NCBI GenBank assembly: GCA_946811185.2
Contig: OX328106.1
Span: 49,798,311 to 49,862,310, forward strand
Direction of reading: 5' to 3'
From: Hippopus hippopus
Lineage: Eukaryota > Mollusca > Bivalvia > Cardiida > Cardiidae
Length of the DNA stretch: 64,000 nt
A program made the position numbers and the translations under genes. Shown here one piece after another: positions 24,201 to 31,829 of the stretch (position 1 is its first letter; every line of letters begins with the position of its first letter). Under the pieces are notes generated by a model. The model saw only the letters and a program-made list of their open reading frames with translations, was not told the DNA's origin and made no database searches.

Positions 24201-26219
24201 ACAATTAATCCCTTTACCAAACAATCCCTGGTTTTTACAACCCTGAGATAGAAGCCTTTTGAAAACATTGTGGGAAAAGGAGAAAATGCTTGTAACCAGC
24301 ATTTTCTCCTTTTCCCACAATGTTTTCTACCCGGCTGGGAACAAATTTCAATTTTTGAGTTACGTTTATTTTGTCGTCTGCAAGTGCTTTCAATTTGGAC
24401 CAGTCTAAAATTTTGTCATTTGATAAAGAGTTAATTCTTTACCAATGACAAAATTTTGGATGAGACGAAATTGAAAGCATTTGCAGACGACAAAATAATT
24501 GTAGCTCAAAAGATGATTTCTGTCTTTAATAGGTTAGAAAACCTGTTGGATAATGGAGAAAATGCTGGTTACCAGCATTTTCTCCTTTTCCCACAATGTT
24601 TTCAAAAGCCTTCTCTGTCGAGGTCATTAAAACTAGGGATTGTGTGGTTAAAAATAAACCAAATTAAAATTAAATTTGAAAACATATTTCCATCATTTTT
24701 GAAATCTGAAGGTGGCTTTCAGAATAGATAAGAGTAAAAAATTATCACCAGCAGATGACCTTTTATCTTGCTGCATTGTACTACATTCAAGCAAAAGGAA
24801 AAAATGCCTTCCACCTTTGCTAAACTGCTTTTACATGAGATCACAGGGTTCATAATTCCCATTCATTTACTTGCAAAATCAAGTCAGAATTGAAAAGTAC
24901 AAGATGAATTTTCAAGCATTCAGGAAAAAAGTGAATTGAAGTTATCAAAGACCAATTACCCAAATTAAATAAATTTTATATGTGAATGAAAATAAGGTAA
25001 TCGTTTTTGTTTTAAACAATGGAAGCTGTTTACTGCAAGGTAAAGAACTAGGAAACGCCTACTCCTGAATATATAATCAAGTACTTTTCTTACCTCAATC
25101 AGAGTTGCAATCTGTGCATATTTTTGGGCAAGCAATTGGATCTCCTTGTCATGTGACACCAACAGTGTTGTATCAAACTGAATTACAATGTACAAATAAA
25201 GACTACATAATTATAAAATCTTAACTGACAGAATTTAGCTAAAACCAAATACCTTTGACAACATTAAAGGCTTGATACCCTTGGATTTGATTCCTACCTA
25301 AGCGAAATTCTTTTCGGGGGTCGTTATGTCAAGATTCATTCTTCTCTCACTGCTGAACACTGTTTTGACAATGTCTACTGACAATGTCTAGGAAGGCAGC
25401 CAGTAGCTTGGACAGAATGTTGTGATAAGTACTAGTAAAAGACACCTCCTGAAAGTATTAATAGGTTCACTGACTGCTGTGATATTACTGGGTAAAACAA
25501 TCCTGCAGATAATTTGTAGAGCATTTGCAGACAAATTAGATGTTACTAAAATGATGATTTCTGTCTTTGATAAATTAGAAAACATTGTTGGAAAAGGAGA
25601 AAATGCTGGTTACCAGCATTTTCTCCTTTTCCCACAATGTTTTCCAAAGTTTTCTTTATCAGGGCCGTTAAAAGATGGGATTGTATGGTAACAGGTTAAA
25701 CTAAATAGAAAAATTGCTCATTTAACCAATTTCCTTGCCACAATGTTCCCAAAAGCAACCTCAGGCTCATGTCTAACACTTTTCACCTTCACACCAGCAT
25801 TTTCTTCTATTCCCACAATGTTTTCAAAAGCCTTCTGTCTAAAGGTCATTAACTCTTTCGGAACCATAGGCGAAAACAGTGACTTTTGTGGGTGGCATAG
25901 ATCAAGATCAAGATCAAGATCAGACTACACAGAACGTGAAGCCTTATCTTTGATCTATATCGTCAGCTTGTTTAGTCAAGCCAATAAAATTAAAATCTCT
26001 GTAAGTTTCAACGGATTGTATTTAGAACCGTCGAAAGAGGGCAAGCTTATTTATTTGGTGCTGAAAGAGTTAAAACACTTGGTTGTTTTGTTAAGGGTTG
26101 AATAAACTTACAGTAACTACACTATACTCCATTTCTCTTAAATCTTCCTTTCCAAGTTGCACAAACACAACCAAGCTGTTCAAATCTTCAGAGAGAATGG
26201 CAGATATCACTGCAGACGG
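9145..26219 (-). CDS. ANAPC4: ANAPC4, anaphase-promoting complex subunit 4 (14 exons, both ends missing)
   Basis: Subunit of the APC/C ubiquitin ligase that drives mitotic exit; ANAPC4 is a scaffold in the platform. Fourteen minus-strand exons with GT-AG borders give, in order, SEDLNSLVVFVQLG, LLAQKYAQIATLIE, EAWEDILLEMDSKLYHF, GLKKLGHSIETSYSNIQKL, LLYHLSEVRGMA, GSFILKTSELQQVIDG, HFKAFFRWLYV, NFVADFLRDSF, KMEKVGQ and ATIGESMK. These are collinear with animal ANAPC4 from the last WD40 blades through the helical long domain, roughly the middle 45 percent of a protein of about 800 residues. The N-terminal WD40 exons should lie above 26.2 kb but are not found; the C-terminal exons should lie below 9.1 kb and are also not found. 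Exon phases agree except between exons 5 and 6, where one base is short. Introns are packed with family A and B elements. Confidence 0.93.
9205..9583. other. ANAPC4 intron, no feature
   Basis: AT-rich intron sequence. No repeat of the main families is evident here. Confidence 0.6.
9584..9660 (-). CDS. ANAPC4: ANAPC4 exon 13
   Basis: 77 nt entering in phase 1 (TA completes the G of exon 12), donor TCT|GTGAGT. Encodes ENNKSLVQLQESLENTAY, the helical segment just before the IGxSM motif. Confidence 0.88.
9770..10095. repeat. Family A hairpin plus a family A element
   Basis: A free hairpin at about 9,775-9,842 uses a variant centre (GCTTATAACAAGC). A fuller copy follows at 9,870-10,095, with left end TTAACTCTTTGCCCAACAAT and a hairpin at about 9,920-9,990. 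Confidence 0.78.
10205..10640. repeat. Two adjacent family A copies
   Basis: First copy about 10,205-10,417 in reverse orientation (CCTTTACCAAATCACAAAAT first). Second copy about 10,418-10,640 with a hairpin at 10,470-10,535. Confidence 0.78.
10970..11520. mobile_element. Family C element, long form
   Basis: The left part holds an inverted pair, GTGACTTTCCTGGTGCTTGT against its complement near 11,170 (CCAGGAAAGTCACTACAGCA). The right part, 11,220-11,520, is shared with 60,930-61,235 (GACCAATCAAATTGCAAATG type, then a GTGTGATATTTTATC motif). Short forms occur at 14.8, 52.25 and 52.7 kb. Confidence 0.78.
11576..11802. mobile_element. Family A element, full length
   Basis: TTAA at 11,576-11,579 and 11,799-11,802. 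Ends TTAACCCTTTACCAGACAAC and GTGTGGTAAAGGGTTAA. The hairpin centre at about 11,720 has CTGGTTCCCAACA, a mispaired loop. Confidence 0.85.
11912..11999 (-). CDS. ANAPC4: ANAPC4 exon 12
   Basis: 88 nt in phase 0 to 1, acceptor CATTTTCAG, donor AAAG|GTATGT. Encodes YLKKENLSYPPDISGNPW and on to SHSLK, matching the YLKDEDD...PPN...W segment of vertebrate ANAPC4. Confidence 0.9.
12065..12480. repeat. Two partial family A copies
   Basis: About 12,065-12,210 and 12,301-12,480, each keeping the hairpin and one outer arm. The second hairpin has a shortened centre (GCTGGTCAGC). Confidence 0.75.
12620..12898. repeat. D-family repeat
   Basis: Shares GGGGCATAACTGTCTAAAAA, TTTGATGGTTACCTGC and GACAGGGCTA with 31,830-32,225 and its mirror at 39,820-40,200. 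It ends in AGAGTTGAGCTAAAAAAT. Begins just after a poly-A run at 12,617-12,633. Confidence 0.7.
12975..13061 (-). CDS. ANAPC4: ANAPC4 exon 11
   Basis: 29 codons in phase 0/0, acceptor ATGCACAG, donor CAG|GTATTT. Acidic start KEEEESIADL, then PGFKMEKVGQ, which aligns with KYFNVERVGQ of the family. Confidence 0.9.
13062..13663. other. ANAPC4 intron, little seen
   Basis: AT-rich. A weak inverted pair near 13,558-13,590 (GGTCAGCTTGCGCTGACTGC) is the only structure noticed. Confidence 0.5.
13664..13729 (-). CDS. ANAPC4: ANAPC4 exon 10
   Basis: 22 codons in phase 0/0. Encodes ITQHDVNFVADFLRDSFTQF, aligning with the DITFVAEFL block of the family. Confidence 0.92.
14025..14237. mobile_element. Family A element with deleted left hairpin arm
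   Basis: The left arm runs to GAAAATATTGTGG, then jumps to TAAACAGCATTTTCTCC, so most of the left half of the stem is gone. The right end is TTTGGTAAAGAGTTTA. Confidence 0.78.
14397..14443 (-). CDS. ANAPC4: ANAPC4 exon 9
   Basis: 47-nt small exon entering in phase 1, acceptor CCTTTTAG, donor AAG|GTATTT. Encodes VIIRLSKEKPPPEFSK, aligning with AMLRMTEDHVLPELNK. Confidence 0.85.
14798..15000. mobile_element. Family C element, short form
   Basis: Palindromic: GGTGTAGGTATATAATAAAA and GGAATACTATGTTGTAATAA on the left; their complements near 14,955-15,000 are decayed. The centre contains the TCTCACGC / TTGCTCAACC motifs of the family. Confidence 0.7.
15001..15286. other. ANAPC4 intron, no feature
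   Basis: No recognised repeat or gene. Confidence 0.5.
15287..15501. mobile_element. Family B element, full length
   Basis: TTAA at 15,287-15,290 and 15,498-15,501, 215 bp. Start TTAACCCTTAAAGCGCC; core CAGTGTAGATCAGGGTCAGA facing CAGTCTTATCTTTGATTTAC. Confidence 0.82.
15796..15989. mobile_element. Family A element
   Basis: Left end TTTACCACACAATCCCTGAG, hairpin at 15,845-15,905 with centre CTGGTAACAAGC, right end GATTGGTAGAGAGTTTA. Confidence 0.8.
16096..16151 (-). CDS. ANAPC4: ANAPC4 exon 8
   Basis: 56 nt in phase 2 to 1, acceptor ATAAACAG, donor GTAG|GTATGT. Encodes VIDGSIKHFKAFFRWLYV, the most diagnostic ANAPC4 segment in the window. Confidence 0.95.
16196..16860. repeat. Three family A copies in a row
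   Basis: A degenerate copy at about 16,196-16,400, an intact one at 16,424-16,652 (TTAA at both ends, near-perfect hairpin at 16,530-16,597), and a third at 16,653-16,860 that begins at once after it. Confidence 0.85.
16964..17506. mobile_element. DNA transposon, 543 bp, with 5-bp direct flank
   Basis: Terminal inverted repeats CAGGGGTGTAAAATT at the left and AATTTTACACCCCTG at the right. The element is immediately flanked by ACAAT on both sides (959-963 and 507-511 of their thousands), a candidate 5-bp target duplication. Inside are repeated ACTCGTCC and GGACGAG motifs near both ends. The open frame inside shows no transposase motif, so it looks non-autonomous. The CAGGGG ends recall hAT elements, which make 8-bp duplications; the superfamily is therefore open. 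Confidence 0.85.
17690..19070. repeat. Family A copy split by an inserted satellite element
   Basis: The left half at 17,690-17,820 ends in GGTAGAAAACATTGT. The right half at 18,926-19,070 resumes with AAAAGGAGAAAAATGCTCG. Together they rebuild one family A element, so the array between them arrived later. Confidence 0.82.
17824..18925. mobile_element. Satellite-cored element, 155-bp units, with CGTATAAAA end
   Basis: Five units of about 155 bp with ATGACAAAGTTATGCTCCGG, ACAAGCA and AACTCAAA, starting near ATACACCCGTCCCACC. It ends in GCCTGCCCGCCCGCC runs and a stem of GTCCCGTCTTTGACGGGC followed by GTATAAAA. Its left ATACACCCGTC and right TATACGCCCGTC (read inverted) resemble the ends of the insertion at 22,328-22,654. 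Confidence 0.82.
19111..19263 (-). CDS. ANAPC4: ANAPC4 exon 7
   Basis: 153 nt in phase 2/2, acceptor ATTTCCAG, donor CAGCA|GTAAGA. Encodes SQALLYHLSEVRGMARCLQK and GGSFILKTSELQQ. The LYHLSELKGM and GSFILKANELLQ blocks are typical of ANAPC4. Confidence 0.95.
19285..20215. repeat. Chain of four family A elements
   Basis: Copies at 19,285-19,514, 19,511-19,720, 19,772-20,001 and about 19,998-20,215. The first and second share the TTAA at 19,511-19,514; the third and fourth share the one at 19,998-20,001. The first and third have nearly perfect hairpins; the fourth is decayed. Confidence 0.85.
20599..20675 (-). CDS. ANAPC4: ANAPC4 exon 6
   Basis: 77 nt, acceptor TTCTTACAG, donor CAGAT|GTGGGT. 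Encodes GLKKLGHSIETSYSNIQKL, nearly identical to vertebrates. The frame requires entry in phase 0, but exon 5 leaves two bases over, so one base is missing at this border. Confidence 0.93.
20958..21231. repeat. Degenerate family A copies
   Basis: Two overlapping remnants: GCATTTGCAGATGACAAATA near 20,990 and a fuller copy ending near 21,231 in CATCTGGTACTGAGTTTAA. Confidence 0.7.
21344..21385 (-). CDS. ANAPC4: ANAPC4 exon 5
   Basis: 42-nt small exon in phase 2 to 2, acceptor TATTGCAG, donor ATAAG|GTAAGA. Encodes MELEMFLLKELKI, aligning with the AELQTLLMNQLTV helix. Confidence 0.82.
21811..21872 (-). CDS. ANAPC4: ANAPC4 exon 4
   Basis: 62 nt in phase 0 to 2, acceptor TTTGCCAG, donor CCAAG|GTGAGT. 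Encodes ASGEGTVSNDFLELLLFGTP, aligning with the DEFMHLLLWG segment. Confidence 0.88.
21893..23130. repeat. Tandem duplication of intron sequence, period about 758 bp
   Basis: Sequence from 21,897 (AATACTTTCACACTTCTTTT) returns at 22,655 and the match runs through a family A copy and into the next. In the first unit the family A hairpin has lost its right half (GGTAACCAGGCTCTTTTC); in the second unit it is complete. The first unit also carries the insertion at 22,328-22,654. Confidence 0.85.
22328..22654. mobile_element. Insertion with ATACACCCG / GGGGGTATAAAA ends
   Basis: About 330 bp interrupting a family A copy after AATTTAGCTCAAA. Left part TGACTTAATACACCCGCC; right part has ACGGATGG-type runs, then a stem CCCCCGAAAACATTCG / TTTTGCGGGGG followed by TATAAAA. 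The layout is like the element at 17,824-18,925 but without its satellite core. Confidence 0.72.
23039..23707. mobile_element. Family A element carrying a nested insertion
   Basis: TTAA at 23,039-23,042 and 23,704-23,707. Without the insert (23,181-23,619 plus one TA copy) it is an ordinary family A copy whose hairpin centre reads GCTGGTTACCAGC. Confidence 0.88.
23181..23619. mobile_element. Nested MITE with TA target duplication, 439 bp
   Basis: Inserted in the exact centre of a family A hairpin. Terminal inverted repeats: TTACTGGAACAAATTGACAT on the left and TTACTCGAACAAATTGACAT on the inverted right, both running to AAATGACC or similar. TA at 23,179-23,180 and 23,620-23,621 restores the hairpin centre when one copy is removed. 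TA use points to a Tc1/mariner-type source. Its middle holds a diverged palindrome (AAGATCAGAGTGCAC facing GTGCATCTTAGATC) like the family B core. No transposase is encoded. Confidence 0.9.
23710..23935. repeat. Degenerate family A copy
   Basis: Recognisable by AGTTTTGGACTTC, GTAGATGACATATC and a decayed hairpin near 23,830-23,880. Confidence 0.6.
23948..24043 (-). CDS. ANAPC4: ANAPC4 exon 3
   Basis: 32 codons in phase 0/0, acceptor CACTGCCAG, donor CAG|GTCCTT. Encodes YLQSTIQQMQEAWEDILLEM and DSKLYHFAEQKQ, matching CEAWEEILMQMDSRLTKF of the family. Confidence 0.94.
24205..24655. repeat. Two family A elements sharing one TTAA
   Basis: First copy 24,205-24,434, second 24,431 to about 24,655, in opposite orientation. 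The TTAA at 24,431-24,434 belongs to both. Hairpins at about 24,256-24,330 and 24,537-24,605. Confidence 0.85.
24656..25093. other. ANAPC4 intron, no feature
   Basis: AT-rich. No repeat recognised. Confidence 0.5.
25094..25177 (-). CDS. ANAPC4: ANAPC4 exon 2
   Basis: 28 codons in phase 0/0, acceptor GTAATTCAG, donor GAG|GTAAGA. Encodes FDTTLLVSHDKEIQLLAQKY and AQIATLIE, aligning with LETNLLYSFLPEVTRMARKF. Confidence 0.92.
25330..25500 (+). repeat. SINE-like element, 5' part
   Basis: Shares AGGCAGCCAGTAGCTT, ACTAGTAAAAGA and TAATAGGTTCACTGACTGCT with the copies at 34,865-35,064 and 53,055-53,145. The 3' part is replaced by family A sequence at about 25,500. Confidence 0.65.
25500..25697. mobile_element. 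Family A element, one end lost
   Basis: Near-perfect hairpin at 25,575-25,645 and right end GTATGGTAACAGGTTAA. The left end is fused to the SINE-like fragment. Confidence 0.8.
25849..26073. mobile_element. Family B element, full length
   Basis: TTAA at 25,849-25,852 and 26,070-26,073. The core contains an expansion of ATCAAG (three in a row at about 25,902-25,920) before the palindrome ACACAGAACGTG. Confidence 0.82.
26112..26219 (-). CDS. ANAPC4: ANAPC4 exon 1 of those found
   Basis: 36 codons in phase 0/0, acceptor GTTTTACAG, donor ACT|GTAAGT. Encodes PSAVISAILSEDLNSLVVFV then QLGKEDLREME, corresponding to the last WD40 blade (LALCLSSDLKSLSVV). It is not the initiator exon: phase 0 acceptor, no suitable start, and homologues have some 200 residues before it. 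Confidence 0.9.
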
Positions 26220-26298
26220 CTGTAAAACAAAAATTGACAAAATTACTAGTCATCTTTTTTACTTTCTACCAAATTAGATTTCAGACTCAACAAAATAA

Positions 26299-27155
26299 AC
26301 CCTTTACCACACTACAAAAGATTTTGGACTCCTCCATAATGAAAGATTTTATGGACAACAAAGTGAACCTACCTTAAATGATAAAATTTACCTTTGAAAG
26401 AGCAGATAACATAATGGGAAAAGAAGAAAATGCTGGTTTCAAGCATTTGCTTTTTTTCCTACAATGTCTTTAAAAGCCTTCTTCAGTCTTGAAAATTTGA
26501 GATTTTTTGGTTAAGGGTTAAAAAAATTAATGTTGATGACAAATTGTCTACCTGAGGAAATGAGTTAAAGCTATCAGACAACAAAATTTTAGACTAACCA
26601 AAATTGAAGTCACTTGATGATAATAAATCAATTTAGCTTGAATGATATGGTTTGTCTTTGAAAAGGTAGAAAACACTGTGAAAATGGGAAAAAATGCTGG
26701 TCACCAGGCCTCTACCTCAGCCTTGTTAAAGCATGGAATTGTTAAGTTAAACCTTTATCACATGACAAAACATTAACCCTTTACCAGACGACAAAATTTT
26801 AGCCTTGTCCAAGTTGAAAGCATTTGCTGACGACAAATTCAATGTGGCTCAAATGGTGGAATATTTCTTTGATAGCACAGAAAGCATTGTGGGAAAAGGA
26901 GAAAATGCTGGTTACCAGCATTTTCTCCTTTTCCCACAATGTTTTCAAAAGGCTTCTTTCCCAGGGTTGTTAAAAGTCGGCATTGTGCAGTAAAGGGTTA
27001 AACAAGTCCGAACCCAAAGCAGTTGCAGACAACAAATCAAATGTGTCTCAGTTCTCCTCCATAGGTTACCAGCATTTTCTCCTTTTCCCACAATGTTTCT
27101 GAAAGTCTTCTTTCTCAAGGCCCTTTAAAGTTGGGATTTTGTGGTAAAGGGTTAA
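26299..27155. repeat. Four family A copies
   Basis: About 26,299-26,520, 26,560-26,750 (half hairpin), 26,773-27,001 (intact, TTAA both ends, near-perfect hairpin at 26,880-26,946) and about 27,003-27,155 (left half of hairpin missing). Confidence 0.83.
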
Positions 27156-27426
27156 AGCTTGGAAAAAAAACCGTACAGAATACCATACTTGTGGAAGAAA
27201 TTCAAAGAGCAGACTTATAGGTTTACTGGCTACTATATGAATGAAAATGATCTTCAAATCAGCATTAAACAGTAAACAAATCAATAAGGATAATCAGCAA
27301 GTATTAAGGCTTAATACAAGTCAAACATTGTGGCAAAGGAAAAAGATACCAGCCTTTCTTTGTCTAGCCAAACTGTTTTCAAAAGAGGTCTACTGCGATT
27401 GTATAAATTCTGTAAAATGAAGACAC
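27156..27426. other. No gene seen
   Basis: Stretch between the ANAPC4 side and the outer edge of the left duplicated arm. A small family A hairpin remnant lies at about 27,327-27,380. No ANAPC4 exon found here. Confidence 0.55.
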
Positions 27427-28244
27427 TTACCGATATGTTCACAAGATGAAATAAATTTCAATCTTTCACTGAAAAAAAACAACAAATATTTTATTCATTT
27501 CATGCTTCTAACCCCTTTTTGTTCTGATTTTCATCGAAATCCAGTGCAGTTGTTTTCAGTAATATCCTGTGGCATATCCTCCGCCACATAAGAAGGCATT
27601 ACAATATTACATAAAGCCCTAGAAATGTAGGATAAATGCATATAAATTATGTCATGTTTCCCTCTGGTTGAATGGTGCACACTGTTTACCTGGGTACCAA
27701 GTTTTTCACCTTCAATTGAAGAGTAACAAAAAATTTATTTATGAAAATTTGCAAAGTTAGGAGAGTTTAGTAAAACGGATTTACAAATTTTGGAATTCTG
27801 TTACATACAGTTACAAATTCTTGCGCAAAAACTTATGGAATTGTAAATAAGACGGTACTCCAGGGGACCCTTTGTCTAAAGAAAGTTCTGTACCAGTTGC
27901 TATGAAATTAGTTAATTTTACTGGACGGAACCATGAATTATCAAACCTTATAAACCACCATCATTTCCCAATACACTAACGAAAAGCATAATATGCAGGT
28001 GCCAATGCTAGCCTCTCTAGATAAAATTTCTACGCAGAAAAAGAAGCATACCTGTTTCAAAAATGGTCTAAGGGTATGAGATCCACTTTTGCAAGTAAAA
28101 AACTAGTTGCTGTTTACACACATGTATACTCGGTAAATGGCACACAAAAAAAAAAATGTCAAAGTTTCCTCATGACGACAACGCAAATGACAACTCTGCA
28201 ATGATACTATGACAATCTGGATGTTTTCTTCAAAAATAGCTGAG

Positions 28245-28540
28245 TTAACTCTTTCCATACCATTAATGACACCAGAAGCTTTTGCCGACAGTGTAGATCA
28301 AGATAAGACTGCATAGACCATGCAGTCTGACCTCTGATCTGCACCTAGTGACCTACTTTTTGACCCGACATGACCCATTATCAAACTCGTCCGAGATATT
28401 ATCATGACAAACATTCTGACCAAGTTTCACGAGTATCCGACTGAAAATGTGGCCTCTAGAGTGTACACAAACTAAAAGTTGACGACACAAGACAGACGAC
28501 GCACGACGGATGACGGACACAGCACGATCACAAAAGCTCA
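28245..28540. repeat. Truncated family B joined to one satellite monomer
   Basis: Family B runs from TTAA at 28,245 to GATCTGCAC at 28,343, then switches directly to 145-bp satellite sequence (CTAGTGACCTACTTTTTGAC). The intact order in the right arm shows this is a deletion junction. Confidence 0.85.
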
Positions 28541-29125
28541 CCAGCATTTTCTCCTTTCACACTTCCTTTTCAAAATTTGTCTATAGCAAGACAATTAAAA
28601 CATGAGATTTTTTGGTAAAGGGTTGCATAAGTAAATTCTCCTTTTTCAACAATGTTTTTAACCCTTTACCAAACAATTGCCTGTATTTTTTACTCTATTA
28701 AAAGAAGCCTCCAGAAATGTTAGTTGGAGAAAAAGAAAAATACTGCTAAGAAGCATTTTTTTTTTCTTTTCCCACAGTATTTTCTACCCCTTTGAAGGCA
28801 GAAATCAACCTGGTGAGCTATTTCAGATTTTATGTCTGCAAAATTTAAAGCTTCCCATTCAGATAGGTAAAAAATGCTGAGGTCTAGTAAAGAGTTATTT
28901 CTTTCCCACACAATCCCGAGTTTTACAACCCTGATGGAAAGGGTTTTTGGAAACATTGTAGGAAAAGGAGAAAATGCTGGTAGCCAGCATTTTCTCCTTT
29001 TTCAACAATGTTTTCTATCCTTTCATAAAAACAACACTTTCATTTGATTATTATTTAAATCGTCTTCTGTATACACCTCAATTTTGGACCTGTCTGAAAT
29101 TTTGCTGTGTGATAAAGAGTTTAAC
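28541..29125. repeat. Three family A copies in the left arm
   Basis: About 28,541-28,628, 28,655-28,897 and 28,898-29,125, mirrored at 42,930-43,510 in the right arm. The second has a run of T in its hairpin (28,755-28,770). Confidence 0.8.
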
Positions 29126-29223
29126 AAATGCAAAATGCAGAAGTGAAAAAAAGAGTTTTGTACAGTATTTGGTAACAAACAGGCCAAACTAATCATATAA
29201 CAAAAGAAGACTGAGAAACTTAC

Positions 29224-31265
29224 GAAGTAAACAGTTCCATGTATATCTCCCACAAACTCTGCTTTAGCCTGAATGAGTCTGCTCCCGGGAGTTATCTCCA
29301 TGATGTTGCCACACGCCCATCTGGTTGCCCCTGCATCGTTTTTGTGTATGACAATAGATCTTCCAACAATACTGAATGGTCCCTCCACTGGCAAGTTAGT
29401 ATCCAAAACATTTGTTGAGTAAGATATTCCAGTTAATGGATTGAATTTCCCACTTAAATCTCCGATTTCATATGCATCTAAACTATTTCCAGATTGAACA
29501 GGATAAGGAGCACCAAAGGGGTTCAGATGGCCACCGGTATCAGAGCCTAGACAGAGCCGAGCTTGTGGGGTATTAGGCCCAGTTGGGTATTCATGAACAT
29601 GGTACCCTGCAACCTGATTATTTAGCCCTGAGAGTTGGACACCTACTGTAGTTGGACATGAGAGAACATCGACACAATCCTGTGAAAAAGTAATAGTACC
29701 AACTGGACTTCCCTGCCCATCGGCAGCTGTCCATGCATTGACCTGAGCTGTTCTGAGAAACTTCAAGTTGACATCGCCACAACCTAATCTCTCAGTAGGA
29801 TGAGTATTATTATGAATCACAATAGATTTTCCTACAATGCTTTGTGGCCCAGACAAAGGAAGTTGCAGATCTGTGAAAAAGTATTTACTTTTCAGTCCAG
29901 ATACTGTTCGAATGTTTAATTTCCCATGCTTTCCAGACGAATCACCCAGTTCACATCGGATTTGTTTATCTGAATTACATTCGGGCTCATAGTCATCCCC
30001 CAAATCCACCATATATGGATTGTAATGGGCCCCCACAGACTTGCATCTATCTTGTTCAGACACCAGCATATCGTTACCAATTGGGGCTTCATGTACATGC
30101 CACGTGTGTCCCTCGGTTTTTGTCTGGTCACCATTTGCTGCATAATTAAGTTCAGCATAAATCTGGGTTTCCGCAAACCACATATCTTTTGGTTGTCGCA
30201 ACATTATGTAACCAATGAAAGGAAATGTAAATCTGGCATAGGCAGTGTTCATAGCCATGCCATCTCCTGGCCATATTGTTGAGCAGATCCAGCGAGGGCT
30301 ACCTTGCTCATTTTTGTGAATCACCATGCTTCTGCCAACAATAGAGTTTCTTCCATAAAGCTGAAGATTTGGATCAATCCATGTTTTGTTGTAGGAATTT
30401 AAGTTTGCCAGTGAACCAAACTTTCCACTGATATCTCCTACTTCATACAAATCCGGTGTTGTACTTCCAGCAACCGGATACGCACTGGCATCTGTACTAA
30501 CATTGAATGGATTAAAATGGCCTGCAACATCCTTCTGCCCACAAACAACCTCAGTCATCCCACGTTTCTGTGGTACAGGATATAAATGTACATGATAAAC
30601 ACCAGCGTTCATTCGTAAATTGTCCAAGTTAACATTCACAGTGACAGGGTCTAATGGAGATCTTTGATTGTATTTAATCATGCCTTTAACACCATCATTA
30701 CTGAACTTAGAAATACCTTCCATCCTTGGATACTGGACAATATTAGCACAAGCAAAGTAGTCTTGTCCATTCAGAAAGGCAATTGTTTTACCAATAATTG
30801 AATTATCTCCACTGAGAGGTAATCTTAAATCACCAAAAAACAGTTTTGTGTTTCTTGTAGTTTGTAAAGTCACATCTCCATGTTTAGCACTAAGATCACC
30901 AATTCTACAATTCGTATGATCTTCTGTTGTACAACCAGTGCCACTGGCCGCATCTGGGTCATACAAGTCCAATATAGTGCTACCACATCGGTCATTCAAG
31001 CTAGTTGTAGCATCAATGTCCATCTTCACTTGGCCAGCATTGATCTGCCATTTGAGTGGTGTATCTATTTTTGTCGTGTCAACAAAATAGAGGTCTATGT
31101 ACATGAGTGTATCAGCAGACTGTGAACTTTCCTTCTGTCTGAAGATAACGGTACCATCCAACATGGCGGGAAATTGTGCATAAGCTGTGATGTACTCTGT
31201 ATCTGCCTCAATTGTTGCACACACTGTTAAACTTGAACTTCCATTTGTTATCACAAAAGATCGAC
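29224..31265 (-). CDS. CSRP left copy, long exon (680 codons)
   Basis: 2,042 nt in phase 1 to 0, acceptor TATTTTCCAG, donor TACTTC|GTAAGT. Domain order, counting from the codon at 31,254: a copper-site-free domain (1-180), then three domains with intact copper ligands: HVH 221-223, H246, H313; HVH 386-388, H410, H481; HVH 552-554, H576, H637. The usual zinc ligands are mostly not His/Asp sets, as in Cu-only SODs. Confidence 0.92.
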
Positions 31266-31309
31266 CTGGAAAATAAGATAGAAGGATTAAATAAAAAAAT
31301 CTGCAACTT

Positions 31310-31735
31310 ACGTCCGTACCAGATGACTAACTTAAACTTGTCTCATGTCAACATTGAAAGTATTGGCAGACGACAAAATAAAATTAATGTGAATGAAAGA
31401 TTGAAACTTGTTTTGGGAAGGGTAGAAAATATTGGGCAAAAAAGAGAAAATGTGGGTTACCAGCATTTTGTTCTTTTTCCCACATTATTTTCAAAAGGTT
31501 TCTTTCTCGTGGTTCTTAAAAGTCAGCATTGTGTAGTAAAGGTTAAATGATCAGCTTTATCATGGAATGTGGTGAAAACATTGTGCAAAAAATCCTGGCT
31601 TCATGGTTTTACGTTAATGTCTGGTCACCGCATTTTCTCCTTTTTTCACTATGTTTTCAAAAGGCATCTACACCAGTGTTGTTAGAATTTGATATAAAGG
31701 TGCTTCAGACAACATCACAAACTTTCTTGTGAAGT
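31310..31735. repeat. Family A copies in CSRP intron (left)
   Basis: About 31,315-31,545 (hairpin with AGAGAAAATGTGGGTTACC, mismatched) and a decayed one at about 31,548-31,735. Mirrored at 40,380-40,730. Confidence 0.75.
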
Positions 31736-31829
31736 GTGGATAATAAAATTCAGTAGAATATAAGTTCCAATAATGAATAAGGTGAAAAAAGTCTTTCTCT
31801 CTGACAAAGTCTTTAAACTGCAACACATA

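Noticed and set aside
27421..27480. Possible minus-strand exon with ATATCG|GTAAGT donor
   Set aside because: The sequence is the end of the duplicated arm and belongs to a palindromic repeat also seen at 46,385-46,560; frame and family do not fit ANAPC4.
30025..30282. Open frame opposite the CSRP long exon (also 41,763-42,020)
   Set aside because: Antisense shadow of the SOD-repeat exon, present in both arms only because the exon is duplicated.
31212..31550. 112-residue open frame overlapping the CSRP intron (mirror at 40,495-40,833)
   Set aside because: Composed of family A element and intron sequence; identical in both arms because of duplication, not coding constraint.
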